DNA of 40,072 nucleotides from an uncultured Clostridia bacterium (GTDB taxonomy: Bacteria > Bacillota > Clostridia > Oscillospirales > Ruminococcaceae). Position numbers and translations under genes: made by a program. Each line of letters opens with the position of its first letter. Positions within the stretch are counted from its first letter, which is position 1. The stretch lies in the NCBI GenBank assembly GCA_948473085.1, contig CAOKWH010000016.1, positions 1 to 40,072 of the forward strand, in the 5' to 3' direction. Under the pieces are notes generated by a model. The model was not told where the DNA came from. It was given only the letters and a program-made list of their open reading frames with translations, and ran no database searches. Shown here in pieces: positions 31,908 to 40,062 of this stretch.

Positions 31908-31930
31908 TTTTACCTTAGAATAAGGTAAAA
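31908..31930. repeat. Inverted repeat between the divergent htrA and bactofilin-like genes
   Basis: Perfect TTTTACCTTA (31908-31917) and TAAGGTAAAA (31921-31930) with a GAA centre. No T-run follows, so it is more likely a protein-binding site than a terminator. Confidence 0.6.
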
Positions 31931-31971
31931 CGGATAGGGACAGCGACCAGTTTTTTTTTAATTCCTATTGA

Positions 31972-32001
31972 TTTTCACCCGCTCATACTATAAACTATAA
32001 T
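31972..32001 (+). promoter_or_regulatory. Promoter of the bactofilin-like gene
   Basis: TTTTCA (31972-31977), 18 bases, a perfect TATAAT (31996-32001), 47 bases before the start. Confidence 0.5.
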
Positions 32002-32048
32002 TACAGTTGTTGTAAACAGGGTATTTTGGTGGAAAGGAGGGTTTGGGT

Positions 32049-32378
32049 ATGTCTATTCGCACAATTTCTACCGATACACTTATCAGCGATATTTGTTCGG
32101 ACGATATTATTGTCACCTCGAATGCTAAATTAACCGTTACTGGAAGCGTCTATGGCAATGTTGAGGTCACCGGCGGCTGTCATTTTCAGCTCAGCGGTAT
32201 TATGACCGGCAACCTGGAAGTAGCTGGGCGCGCCACAGCAGAGATTAGCGGCAGCCTAATTGCTGACCAGATTTTAGACGCTGGCCGCCTTACCATTTCG
32301 GGCAATGTTACTTCCAAAGTGGGGCCTTACCACGCCACTATGCTCCACGGCGCCTATGTTAATATGATGGCCTATTAA
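32049..32378 (+). CDS. Bactofilin-like polymer-forming protein
   Basis: The start is ATG 32049, eight bases after AGGAGG; a TTG at 32043 is in frame but closer to the site. 109 residues, made almost wholly of short repeated strands with periodic Gly (IIVTSNAKLTVTGSVYGNVE; CHFQLSGIMTGNLEVAGRAT; AEISGSLIADQILDAGRLTI), the pattern of the right-handed beta-helix of bactofilins. Such proteins polymerise into filaments that shape the cell or position envelope enzymes. It is divergent from the protease gene and single. A close relation to other short beta-helix proteins is possible. Confidence 0.78.
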   Translation: MSIRTISTDTLISDICSDDIIVTSNAKLTVTGSVYGNVEVTGGCHFQLSGIMTGNLEVAGRATAEISGSLIADQILDAGRLTISGNVTSKVGPYHATMLHGAYVNMMAY

Positions 32379-32434
32379 AATGCCAATATCCCACTCCCCC
32401 ACAGCGCTTTGCTTTGGGAGAATTTTTATAAGCA

Positions 32435-32470
32435 AAAAAGGATGAGAAAAAACTCTCATCCTTTTTATTT
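32435..32470. terminator. Bidirectional terminator between the bactofilin-like gene and the ABC importer operon
   Basis: Perfect 13-base arms AAAAAGGATGAGA (32435-32447) and TCTCATCCTTTTT (32454-32466), 6-base loop, T/A tails. Confidence 0.92.
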
Positions 32471-32481
32471 TTCTAAACCTA

Positions 32482-33222
32482 TTACCGGTTGGTGAACCGG
32501 GATAAGAATTCCCGTGTGCGGAGGTTTTGCGGGTTTTCAAAAATCTGCTGGGAGGTGCCCTCCTCACAGATAACGCCATCGGACATATACACCACATGGC
32601 TGGAAACATCCCGGGCAAAGGCCATTTCGTGGGTAACCACAATCATAGTCAGGCCCTCGCTGGCCAACTGCCGCATAACTGTCAGCACCTCTCCCACCAT
32701 TTGGGGGTCCAGGGCGCTGGTGGGCTCGTCAAACAGCAGTACCTCCGGCTCCATTGTCAGGGCGCGGGCAATGGCCACACGCTGCTTCATACCGCCGGAG
32801 AGCTGCCGGGGCTTGGCGTTGATGTAGGGGGCCATACCCACCTTTTCCAAAAAACGCAGGGCTGTTTGGCGCACCTGTTCGGGATCCTTTTTCAGCACCT
32901 TAATCGGCCCAACCATACAGTTTTCCAGCACTGTCATGTTGTTAAACAAATTAAAGCTTTGAAACACCATGCCCACTTTGGCCCGATAGGCGTTGGCATC
33001 GCTGCCCTTGGCATTGATGGGAACACCATGGAACAGAATCTCCCCGGTGGTGGGACGCTCCAGCAGGTTGATACACCGCAGCAGCGTGGATTTGCCGCTG
33101 CCGGAGGAACCAATAATACAGGTAACATCCCCTTCCGACACCGTAAAATCCATATCCCGCAGCACTGTATTGGTACCAAAAGTTTTGCTCAGGTGCTGTA
33201 CCTGGATAATTACTTCTGCCAT
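32482..33222 (-). CDS. Amino acid ABC transporter ATP-binding protein (lysine importer)
   Basis: 246 residues, one ABC domain of the polar amino acid uptake (GlnQ/HisP) class. Walker [10 protein letters not shown] (about 37-45), Q-loop region [17 protein letters not shown], signature [15 protein letters not shown], Walker [15 protein letters not shown] and switch [12 protein letters not shown] are intact. It forms the cytosolic motor with the permease encoded just upstream; its ATG overlaps the permease stop by one base (TGATG). The lysine riboswitch heading the operon points to lysine as substrate. Confidence 0.95.
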   Translation of the reverse strand: MAEVIIQVQHLSKTFGTNTVLRDMDFTVSEGDVTCIIGSSGSGKSTLLRCINLLERPTTGEILFHGVPINAKGSDANAYRAKVGMVFQSFNLFNNMTVLENCMVGPIKVLKKDPEQVRQTALRFLEKVGMAPYINAKPRQLSGGMKQRVAIARALTMEPEVLLFDEPTSALDPQMVGEVLTVMRQLASEGLTMIVVTHEMAFARDVSSHVVYMSDGVICEEGTSQQIFENPQNLRTREFLSRFTNR

Positions 33223-34088
33223 CAGTCAGTCCCTCCTTCCCTGCTGCCAATATCCCGGCCATGTTCCTTATGTGCCCGATAGTCGGCATTGGTTTCGGCC
33301 CGGTTGGGCTTAATGCGCATGGTTCCCTCCCCCAGCAGCATATCGGTCATAGCCAAATCATAGCTGTCGGGGCCAGCCATTTTATCCTCCATAGCCCGGA
33401 GAATCCGGGAGCAGGTAAAGGTGAGGATAAAGTAGAGGACCATTGCAATGGTGTAGGCCGGGAAGAATGCATAGGTGGCGCCGGTGATGCTCTTTACATT
33501 GTAGAACAGTTCCACCACGCCAATAATGGACAGCACACAGGTATCCTTAATATTGATAATCAGGTTGTTGCCTATCTGCGGCATAATATTGCGCAGCGCC
33601 TGGGGCAGTATGACATTGGTCATGGTTTGCATGTGGTTCATACCAATGGCCATAGCGCCTTCGGTCTGGCCAGGGTCGATGGAAAGAATACCGCCCCGAA
33701 CCGTTTCGGCCATATAAGCCCCGGTATTGATGGAAACAATCAACAGGGCTGCCCGGAAGGTTTCCATGTGCAGGTTGAACAGCATGGCAGCGCCATAGTA
33801 GATAAAGGCGGCCTGTACCATCATGGGTGTTCCCCGGAACACCTCCACATAGATGTTCATAATCAGTTTGGCCAGGCCCACAATGAACCACCGGACAGGG
33901 TTTTCCCGGCGGTTGGCAGGAATGGTTTGCACAATGCCCACAGCAAAGCCAATCAGGCAGCCAATAGCAGTGGCAATTACGGCAATAACCATAGTCTTCC
34001 AGGCGCCGGCCAGCAACATTCCGCTGTATTCCTCTAAAATCCATGCAACCCAGCCAAAAAAGTCGTTTGCTTCGGGAAGTGGCGACAT
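33222..34088 (-). CDS. Amino acid ABC transporter permease (lysine importer)
   Basis: 288 residues with about five membrane helices. Features are the HisMQ-type region [20 protein letters not shown], the helix before [18 protein letters not shown], and the EAA loop [18 protein letters not shown] (GxxxxxxxxxP type) that docks the ATPase. The C-terminus has an unusually long charged extension of about 50 residues after the last helix ([20 protein letters not shown], then [15 protein letters not shown]). Lies 34 bases after the binding protein gene. Confidence 0.93.
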   Translation of the reverse strand: MSPLPEANDFFGWVAWILEEYSGMLLAGAWKTMVIAVIATAIGCLIGFAVGIVQTIPANRRENPVRWFIVGLAKLIMNIYVEVFRGTPMMVQAAFIYYGAAMLFNLHMETFRAALLIVSINTGAYMAETVRGGILSIDPGQTEGAMAIGMNHMQTMTNVILPQALRNIMPQIGNNLIINIKDTCVLSIIGVVELFYNVKSITGATYAFFPAYTIAMVLYFILTFTCSRILRAMEDKMAGPDSYDLAMTDMLLGEGTMRIKPNRAETNADYRAHKEHGRDIGSREGGTD

Positions 34089-34122
34089 AGGGACGATACT
34101 CCTTTTCTATCGAATCGGCAAA

Positions 34123-35019
34123 TTAGTTGCTCAGAGGCTGTACGCTAATGGCCTGATCCATCAAATCGTTAAAATCTTCAGCTGTCATGGTGGACAGAAT
34201 GGCATCCAGCTTTTCCTTCAGGCCAGTGTTCCCCTTCTTCATCGAAACACCGATGTTAATATCCTCCTCCGATACCTCAAAGGCGCCCTCAGTGCCGGTG
34301 AAGTCCAGCAGCTTAAACTCGGGGTAAGCCACACAGGCAGCCAGCGCAGTGGGCATATCGGTGACAACAATATCGCAGGCACCGCTGTTCAGGGCCACCA
34401 GCATAGCAGGGGCATCAGCCTGTGCCGGCAGGATATTGGCCTCAGGGATCTGGGGCAGGCAGTTGTCATACCAGATGGTGTTCATCTGGCTGGTTGCTGT
34501 GGCACCAGACAGGTCGGCCACGCTGGCGGCATTGGCATAGGCCGAATCCTGCTTGGTAAGGGTTACGATACTGGCATAGAAATAGGGCTCGGTGAAATCC
34601 ACCTGCTGCTGCCGCTTAGCAGTGATGGACTGGCCGGCAATGACACAATCCACAACGCCGGACTGCACGGCGGGAATCAGGCTGTCCCAATCAGACTTGA
34701 CAATTTCCAGCTCCACATCCAGCTCCTCTGCCAGCTTCTTAGCCATCATAACATCATAGCCGTTGGCATAGCTATTGGAATCCTTAATTTTAACAGCGCC
34801 GTTGGAATCATCGCTCTGGGTCCAGTTGTAGGGAGCATAGGCACACTCCATCGCAACAGTAAGCACCCCATCTTCCAAGCCGCTCAGGGCCTCGGCAGTG
34901 GATGAGGAATTCCCAGATGAGGAACTCTCATCTGTCTTGCCGCTGCAGGCGCTCAGGCCCATGCACAGCAGGGCGGCCAAGGCGGCGGCGGTTACTCTCT
35001 TCATCAGTCGATTGCTCAT
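34123..35019 (-). CDS. Amino acid ABC transporter substrate-binding lipoprotein (lysine importer)
   Basis: 298 residues. Signal sequence with lipobox LSAC (Cys25) and a Ser-rich tether; the mature part is a type II periplasmic-binding fold of the SBP_bac_3 family: LTVAMECAYAPYNWTQSDDS, GYDVMMAKKLAEELDVELEI, SGVVDCVIAGQSITAKRQQQ, VDFTEPYFYASIV and a domain-closing segment ACDIVVTDMPTALAACVAYP. First gene of the operon behind the lysine riboswitch, with AAGGAGA upstream of ATG. Lysine is the expected ligand, other basic amino acids being possible. Confidence 0.94.
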   Translation of the reverse strand: MSNRLMKRVTAAALAALLCMGLSACSGKTDESSSSGNSSSTAEALSGLEDGVLTVAMECAYAPYNWTQSDDSNGAVKIKDSNSYANGYDVMMAKKLAEELDVELEIVKSDWDSLIPAVQSGVVDCVIAGQSITAKRQQQVDFTEPYFYASIVTLTKQDSAYANAASVADLSGATATSQMNTIWYDNCLPQIPEANILPAQADAPAMLVALNSGACDIVVTDMPTALAACVAYPEFKLLDFTGTEGAFEVSEEDINIGVSMKKGNTGLKEKLDAILSTMTAEDFNDLMDQAISVQPLSN

Positions 35020-35072
35020 AAATAGTTCTCCTTTTCTGCATTGTTGTGGAATGTCTCATTCGCTTAGGGGCC

Positions 35073-35112
35073 AAAAAAAGCCATGAGACATCTGTGCAAG
35101 ACGACTCATGGC
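35073..35112 (-). terminator. Riboswitch expression-platform terminator
   Basis: On the minus strand GCCATGAG (35112-35105) pairs with CTCATGGC (35087-35080), followed by seven T (35079-35073), between the lysine aptamer and the importer genes. The pyrimidine-rich 3' arm is contiguous with CACAGATGT (35096-35088), which is complementary to part of the aptamer. Confidence 0.9.
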
Positions 35113-35160
35113 AGGAATAGACAGTCCACTTACAGGAAGGGCTGCAGTTCAAGCAATGAT

Positions 35161-35322
35161 GGTAGCGCTTCACAGATGTGACAGTCCACCGGATGTTGTT
35201 CCGGTGGCCCAACAGAGCGCCCGACAATACTGCGCCCCATTTCGGCGGCCGACCCCTTTCCCACAGACAGCCGATTGTCCGGCCTGTTGCCTGCGGTACT
35301 CATTGCCTTCCGCGCCTCTACC
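35161..35322 (-). promoter_or_regulatory. Lysine riboswitch (L box) aptamer
   Basis: The minus-strand RNA reads through all the L-box landmarks in order: GGTAGAGGCGCGG at the 5' P1/P2 region, ATGAGTA, GGCCGCCGAAATG, TTGGGCC, the GGACTGTCACA core and TGTGAAGCGCTACC closing P1. This matches the conserved lysine aptamer (RF00168) known to control lysC and lysine transporters in Firmicutes. The layout (promoter, aptamer, terminator, importer) predicts that lysine binding stops transcription of the importer. Confidence 0.95.
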
Positions 35323-35336
35323 TAATTGATTTTACT

Positions 35337-35365
35337 ATCTTAGCATGCAAACCCGGTGCTGTCAA
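35337..35365 (-). promoter_or_regulatory. Promoter of the lysine importer operon
   Basis: TTGACA (35365-35360), 17 bases, TAAGAT (35342-35337), immediately before the riboswitch. The rest of the gap up to 35525 holds no other supported feature. Confidence 0.82.
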
Positions 35366-35525
35366 CAGTTTTTTGGTAATTAAGCGTTTTATACGATATT
35401 CCTTCGCCCTTTTTCGTTTACTTTATGAATGTAGTACAGTAAACTGTCCTTGATTTCTCCCCATTATTTTTCGATGGAATGGGCAAACTATTCTATAAAA
35501 AAATAGCCAGTGGGAAGGTGAGCAC

Positions 35526-35684
35526 TTGGGTACACGCATTGAAACCGACTATTATTACTTTGTTTTGCACGAAGAAATACCCCCGGAGCGTCTGGAGGAG
35601 GTAACCCGTAAGCTGGAAAAGCAGTACGGCAAGCCGGAGTATCCTCTTCCCAACGGCAAGAAAAAGCTGGTAATTGTGGACTGA
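35526..35684 (+). CDS. Small ORF of 52 codons with TTG start
   Basis: TTG 35526 sits behind GGAAGGTGA. The 52-residue product begins MGTRIETDYYYFVLHEEIPP, continues with a charged helix (ERLEEVTRKLEKQYG) and ends KKKLVIVD. The strand-helix-strand layout and GC-rich third positions look coding. No database memory of the family. It lies 73 bases before the lysR gene on the same strand; no terminator is visible between, so it might be cotranscribed. The non-ATG start and small size keep confidence moderate. Confidence 0.55.
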   Translation: MGTRIETDYYYFVLHEEIPPERLEEVTRKLEKQYGKPEYPLPNGKKKLVIVD

Positions 35685-35756
35685 GCTGCCGCTCCGCCAT
35701 ATTGAAAAAGCCGCCCCCATATGGTACTATCAAAAGAAAAAGGAGGCGGCAGAAAG

Positions 35757-36647
35757 ATGGAACTGCGGGTTCTGCAATACTTTTTAACAGTGGCGCGGGA
35801 GGAAAACATCACCCGGGCAGCAAAGCTGCTGCACATCACCCAGCCCACCCTATCCCGGCAGCTGATGCAGCTGGAGGAGGAACTGGGGGTAAAATTGTTC
35901 ACCCGCAGCAGCCACAATGTTGTGCTGACAGAGGAGGGCCTGCTGCTCCAGCGCAGAGCCCGGGAGATTTTAGCCTTGGCCGAGCAGACCCGGCGGGACT
36001 TTGCCCACGATGAGGGGCAGCTGGCCGGCCGGATTGGCATTGGCAGCGGAGAACTGCACAGCACCCAGTTCCTCTCCGAGCTGATTGCCGGCTTCCATCA
36101 GCTCCATCCTCTGGTACAGTATGAGCTGTACAGCGGCAACGCCGATAACATCAAAGAGCGTGTCGAACAGGGGCTGTTGGACATTGGCCTTTTGGTGGAG
36201 CCGGTGGATATTGGCCGGTACGAATTACTGCGCATCCCGGTGCAGGAGGAATATGGCGCCCTGGTACCGGAGTGTTCCCCCCTGGCTACCCAGGGAAGCC
36301 TCTCCCCGGCAGATTTGGCGGGTCTGCCACTGGTGGTGGCCAACCGGGAGCTGGTACAGGGGTGCCTGGCCGAATGGCTGGGCACCCCAACCGACAGGCT
36401 AAACATTGTTGCCACTGGCAACCTGCAATACAACAACGCTATGCTGGCCCGGGCCGGCATGGGCATTACAATAGGGCTGCGCCTCGCCGCCACATACGAG
36501 GGCTTATGCTTTCTCCCCTTTACCCCTGCACTCACAAGCGGCTCGGTTTTGGTTTGGAAAAAGTCCCAGACCCTCTCCCCCAGTGTTTCGGCCTTTTTAG
36601 GCTATGCAAGGCAATACCTTTCAGGCATTTCTATGGATAAAATATAA
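35757..36647 (+). CDS. LysR family transcriptional regulator
   Basis: The start is ATG 35757 behind AGGAGG; an ATG at 35721 is in frame but upstream of the ribosome site. 296 residues, standard LTTR length. N-terminal winged HTH: LRVLQYFLTVAREENITRAA, KLLHITQPTLSRQLMQLEEE. The long linker helix and a periplasmic-binding-like effector domain (GRIGIGSGELHSTQFLSELI; DIGLLVEPVDIGRYELLRIP; AMLARAGMGITIGLRLA) follow. The gene just downstream in the same direction, a CMD-cupin fusion, is its most likely target, though a terminator separates them. Effector unknown. Confidence 0.94.
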   Translation: MELRVLQYFLTVAREENITRAAKLLHITQPTLSRQLMQLEEELGVKLFTRSSHNVVLTEEGLLLQRRAREILALAEQTRRDFAHDEGQLAGRIGIGSGELHSTQFLSELIAGFHQLHPLVQYELYSGNADNIKERVEQGLLDIGLLVEPVDIGRYELLRIPVQEEYGALVPECSPLATQGSLSPADLAGLPLVVANRELVQGCLAEWLGTPTDRLNIVATGNLQYNNAMLARAGMGITIGLRLAATYEGLCFLPFTPALTSGSVLVWKKSQTLSPSVSAFLGYARQYLSGISMDKI

Positions 36648-36677
36648 GCATTGGACATTATAAAACGGCTCCACTAT

Positions 36678-36714
36678 AATAAAGGTGTACCCAGCTGGAA
36701 CACCTTTATTTTTT
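36678..36714 (+). terminator. Terminator of the LysR gene
   Basis: Perfect 11-base arms AATAAAGGTGT (36678-36688) and ACACCTTTATT (36700-36710), 11-base loop, then a T-run. The remaining 195 bases before the next start show no other clear feature. Confidence 0.88.
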
Positions 36715-36909
36715 GACCCAAAGGAGCAGCAGCATAAAGCAAACCGGTATCCTTTTTCTTTTGAGGATAATTTCAGACGAAGCCGAAAGCGGCAAGGGCC
36801 TAAAATTGCCATAACCCTGCCGGAAAGCTAAATTTGCGAATGCTGCTGAACCCCCTTGCGCCAATCCCATTTTGGTGCCCTATAACAAGCAGAACTGGAG
36901 GAATAAACA

Positions 36910-37647
36910 ATGGCTTTTCAACCTGTAACCGCTGGCCGGGATGCCTTGGGGGCATTTGCGCCGGAATTTGCGGCCTTGAATGACGATGTTTTGTTTGGAC
37001 AGGTGTGGTCCCGGGAGCAACAGCTCTCCCCCAGGGACCGCAGCCTGATTACCGTCACCGCCCTGATGACCAGCGGCATTTTTGACTCCTCTCTGGCCCA
37101 CCATCTGGCCAAAGCAAAGGAAAATGGCGTAACCAAAACAGAAATTGTGGAGGCCATAACCCAGTTGGCCTTTTACAGCGGCTGGCCTAAAGCCTGGGCT
37201 GTATTCCGGCTGGCCAAGGAGATTTGGGGCCAAGAGGAAAACGATATACCGGTGGGAGGCCTGTTCCCTATTGGGCAGCCCAACGACGCCTATGCCCCCT
37301 ACTTCATCGGGCAGAGCTACCTGGCCCCGCTAAACACGCAAGGGGTGCCCATCAGCAATGTTACCTTTGAGCCTGGCTGCCGCAACAACTGGCACATCCA
37401 TCGGGCCACAGAGGGCGGCGGGCAGATCCTGCTGTGCACCGAGGGCCAGGGATGGTATCAGGAATGGGGCAAGCCCGCCCAGCGGCTCAATCCCGGCGAT
37501 GTTGTTTTCATCCCGGCCGGCGTGAAGCACTGGCATGGCGCTGCCCGGGAAAGCTGGTTTGCCCACCTCTCCATTGCTGTGCCGGGAAGAGATACAGCCA
37601 ACGAATGGCTGGAACCGGTAACAGAGGAGGACTACACGAAGCTATAA
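36910..37647 (+). CDS. Carboxymuconolactone decarboxylase-like and cupin fusion protein
   Basis: 245 residues with two domains. Residues 1-105 are CMD-like (AhpD fold): FGQVWSREQQLSPRDRSLIT, MTSGIFDSSLAHHLAKAKEN and ITQLAFYSGWPKAWA; the canonical redox CxxC of AhpD is absent, as in many CMD paralogues. Residues 120-240 are a cupin: PGCRNNWHIHRATEGGGQIL with metal-type His residues, then PGDVVFIPAGVKHWHGAA. Proteins of this two-domain type are common in gut anaerobes next to LysR regulators and are thought to act on small carbonyl or aromatic compounds. The reaction is unknown. Start ATG 36910 behind GGAGG. Confidence 0.9.
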   Translation: MAFQPVTAGRDALGAFAPEFAALNDDVLFGQVWSREQQLSPRDRSLITVTALMTSGIFDSSLAHHLAKAKENGVTKTEIVEAITQLAFYSGWPKAWAVFRLAKEIWGQEENDIPVGGLFPIGQPNDAYAPYFIGQSYLAPLNTQGVPISNVTFEPGCRNNWHIHRATEGGGQILLCTEGQGWYQEWGKPAQRLNPGDVVFIPAGVKHWHGAARESWFAHLSIAVPGRDTANEWLEPVTEEDYTKL

Positions 37648-37650
37648 AAT

Positions 37651-37680
37651 AAAAAGGACCGGAAAAACCGGTCCTTTTTT
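37651..37680. terminator. Bidirectional terminator between the CMD-cupin gene and pepD-like gene
   Basis: Perfect 12-base arms AAAAAGGACCGG (37651-37662) and CCGGTCCTTTTT (37668-37679) with a 5-base loop. Confidence 0.92.
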
Positions 37681-37684
37681 CTAT

Positions 37685-39142
37685 TTACTTGGTCAACTCT
37701 GCAATAAAGTCCTTCATAAACTCGTACACTCTGGCGTAGGAATCAAGATCCATCCACTCGGTAACGGTGTGCTCGTTGCCGGAGGTGCAGCCCAATGTAA
37801 CAATGTCCATACCGGGCATTTTTTCGCTGAATACACCCAGTTCCAGGCCGCCATGTACAGCAAACTCCACCATATCCTTCCCAGTGCGCTCCTTGTACAT
37901 CTGCTTGGCCAGCTCCCGCATTTTGGAATCGGCCATGTAGGGCCAGGCGGGCATCCAGTCGCTCACCCAAATATCATCCATGCCGCACAGCCTACCCACA
38001 GTGCAGATATTATCCACATAGTCATCATTCACCGAACGGCTGGAGGAACGCAGCATGGTATCCACTGTAATTTTGTCCTCCAATGTCTTGACAACGCCCA
38101 TATTGGTGGATGTAACCGGCAGGCCTTCCACCTGTTTGTTCATCATACGCACACCGTTAGGCACATTATAGAGACATTCTACAACTGTGCGGGTGGTCTG
38201 TGCCGAAAGCATATGGTCAGCACTGGCAGCAGCAACACTAATTGCTACATCCGGGTCACTGGCAGCCAGCTCCTCCTTCAGCTGGGCAAACACCTTGTTC
38301 ACCATGTCAACGGCAGCCTGCTTGCAGTCAGGGCAGAGCGCAAGGATAGCTGTAGCCTCCCGGGGAATGGCGTTAAACATAGCGCCGCCGGTAATGCTGC
38401 AAAGGCGATAATCCGCCACCTTGGCAACATTGTGCAGAATACGGCCCATAATTTTGTTGGCGTTGCCCTTTTCATCGGTAATATTCATCGCCGAATGGCC
38501 ACCCAGCAGCCCCCGAACCGATATGGAAAGAATCTCCCCCTTAGCCGGCTCAAAGTCGGTGGGACAGGACATAATCACCTCCTGCGCACCGGCAGAGGTG
38601 GTGGCAATAACACCCTCGGGGCCGGCATCCAGGCCAATCATCCGGCGGGCTGTAATATCGGAGCAATCCAGGGCCATTGCACCCCAGAAGCCCACCTCCT
38701 CCCCGGAGGTGAACAGAAATTCCAGCGGGGGATGCGGGAAGGTGTCCGAATCCTCATCCATCAGCGCCAGCATATAGGCCACACCCTTGCCATCATCGGC
38801 GCCCAGTGTGGTGCCGTCAGCCCGGAGGATGTTGCCCTCCAAAATCAGCTTCAAACCGTCCTTTTCAAAGTCATGGCTGGAATCGGCATTCTTCTCATTT
38901 ACCATATCAATATGGGCCTGCAGCAGAATGGCAGGCTGGTTCTCCAGCCCGGCAGAGGCTGGCTTTTTTACCACTACATTGTTGCGCTCGTCCACCCGGA
39001 CATAGAGCCCCAGTTCCTTAGCGCGCTCCGCAATAAACGCCGCCAGGGCCTTTTCGTTATAGGAGCCATGTGGAATGGCAGAAATATCCTCGAAATATTT
39101 CAGCGGCAATTTGGGTTCTCTGTTTTGGATTACATAGTTCAT
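37685..39142 (-). CDS. pepD: Aminoacyl-histidine dipeptidase (PepD-like, M20 family)
   Basis: 485 residues, full length for the PepD/beta-Ala-His dipeptidase group. Metal and catalytic motifs of M20C are in order: LLQAHIDMVNEK (His, Asp), TLGADDGKGVAYML (bridging Asp), LFTSGEEVGFWGAMALD (catalytic Glu pair), IGLDAGPEG, GLLGGHSAMN and, near the C-terminus, VHGGLELGVFSEKMPG with the last His/Glu. The enzyme hydrolyses Xaa-His and other dipeptides in the cytosol. It has its own promoter and a terminator shared with the convergent gene. The exact substrate range is not readable. Confidence 0.94.
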   Translation of the reverse strand: MNYVIQNREPKLPLKYFEDISAIPHGSYNEKALAAFIAERAKELGLYVRVDERNNVVVKKPASAGLENQPAILLQAHIDMVNEKNADSSHDFEKDGLKLILEGNILRADGTTLGADDGKGVAYMLALMDEDSDTFPHPPLEFLFTSGEEVGFWGAMALDCSDITARRMIGLDAGPEGVIATTSAGAQEVIMSCPTDFEPAKGEILSISVRGLLGGHSAMNITDEKGNANKIMGRILHNVAKVADYRLCSITGGAMFNAIPREATAILALCPDCKQAAVDMVNKVFAQLKEELAASDPDVAISVAAASADHMLSAQTTRTVVECLYNVPNGVRMMNKQVEGLPVTSTNMGVVKTLEDKITVDTMLRSSSRSVNDDYVDNICTVGRLCGMDDIWVSDWMPAWPYMADSKMRELAKQMYKERTGKDMVEFAVHGGLELGVFSEKMPGMDIVTLGCTSGNEHTVTEWMDLDSYARVYEFMKDFIAELTK

Positions 39143-39192
39143 TTGTTACACCTTCTCTAAAATAGTTTGGAAATTCCAATCTTTATTTCATC

Positions 39193-39221
39193 ACTATACC
39201 ACACTAAAGCAGTGCCGTCAA
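39193..39221 (-). promoter_or_regulatory. Promoter of the pepD-like gene
   Basis: TTGACG (39221-39216), 17 bases, TATAGT (39198-39193). A perfect 6-1-6 palindrome TTGGAAATTCCAA (39167-39179) lies about 15 bases downstream, near +12 to +24, and could be an operator or a leader element. The remaining 290 bases to the AraC-type gene show nothing else I can support. Confidence 0.7.
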
Positions 39222-39513
39222 GAATGGTGCAACCTTTCCGGAACTTTCACCATTTAAAGCAGCCAACACCATTACTTTTTTAGGCGCTTTACCAAGTGAA
39301 GCCCTATAAAAATTGCCCCTGCAAATCAGGGTTTTCTGACAATAAGGTAAGAGTAGGCTGCACTTTAAAAACTGGCGCTGCTTTAGTGAACAAAAACAGT
39401 TTTTCCTCCCCATTGCTTCCCCACACACCGCTTTTTATAATAGAAAAACAGCAAGAATGATGAAAAATTCCTCCGGGAAATTTGGTACAATAAGCAAAGA
39501 AGGGAGGGTAAGA

Positions 39514-40062
39514 ATGAACAGTCATCAGGTTCAAAAGATAGCGGCTGTAATTTCCCACATTGAGGCACATCTCGGTGAAAAATTGGATTTGGACGCTATT
39601 GCAAATGCGGTTTTCTATTCCAAATATCATCTACACCGGATATTTACCGGCACAGTAGGAATCACGCTTCACGACTATATCCAGCGCAGACAGCTCACCG
39701 AGGTTGCAAAACTGCTGGTTTTTTCAGAAAAGCCGATTCTTGAAATTGCACTAATTGCTGGCTATGAAAGCCAACAGGCCTTTACTTCCATTTTCAAGTG
39801 TATGTATAAGCAAACACCGCTGGAGTATAGGCAACATAGGGTCTTTTATCCCCTGCAGCTACAGTTTACACTGAACAAAAATCCAACTGCCTTTGATGCG
39901 ATTACGCAGGAGATTTCTTATGCTACCCCCGCAGATATTCCCGACTGGATGAATTTTATCCCCCTTGTCATTGGCGGTTTTCCCTGCCTTGATGAAAACA
40001 AACATCTAAAACAGGTTGAATGCCACCCTCTCATAAAGAATGACACTACACGCAGGACATAG
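39514..40062 (+). CDS. AraC-type regulator, probably shortened (AraC-acetyltransferase fusion remnant)
   Basis: The start is ATG 39514 behind GGGAGGG; earlier in-frame codons lie upstream of the site. 182 residues. Residues 1-110 form a full AraC double HTH: IAAVISHIEAHLGEKLDLDA, FYSKYHLHRIFTGTVGITLH, then LEIALIAGYESQQAFTSIFK. The segment that follows (YPLQLQFTLNKNPTAFDA; SYATPADIPDWMNFIPLVIG; FPCLDE) is the linker and first strand-helix of a GNAT-like domain seen in AraC-GNAT fusion proteins. Homology fades after FPCLDEN and a stop comes at 40060, ten bases before the window edge. A frameshift near 39990-40050 or true truncation would explain this. Confidence 0.8.
   Translation: MNSHQVQKIAAVISHIEAHLGEKLDLDAIANAVFYSKYHLHRIFTGTVGITLHDYIQRRQLTEVAKLLVFSEKPILEIALIAGYESQQAFTSIFKCMYKQTPLEYRQHRVFYPLQLQFTLNKNPTAFDAITQEISYATPADIPDWMNFIPLVIGGFPCLDENKHLKQVECHPLIKNDTTRRT

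Noticed and set aside
32527-34905. Several long plus-strand frames across the ABC importer
   Set aside because: Antisense shadows of three well-defined ABC transporter genes.
37769-39160. 463-codon plus-strand frame
   Set aside because: Antisense to pepD, whose catalytic motifs are intact; His/Asn-rich composition.
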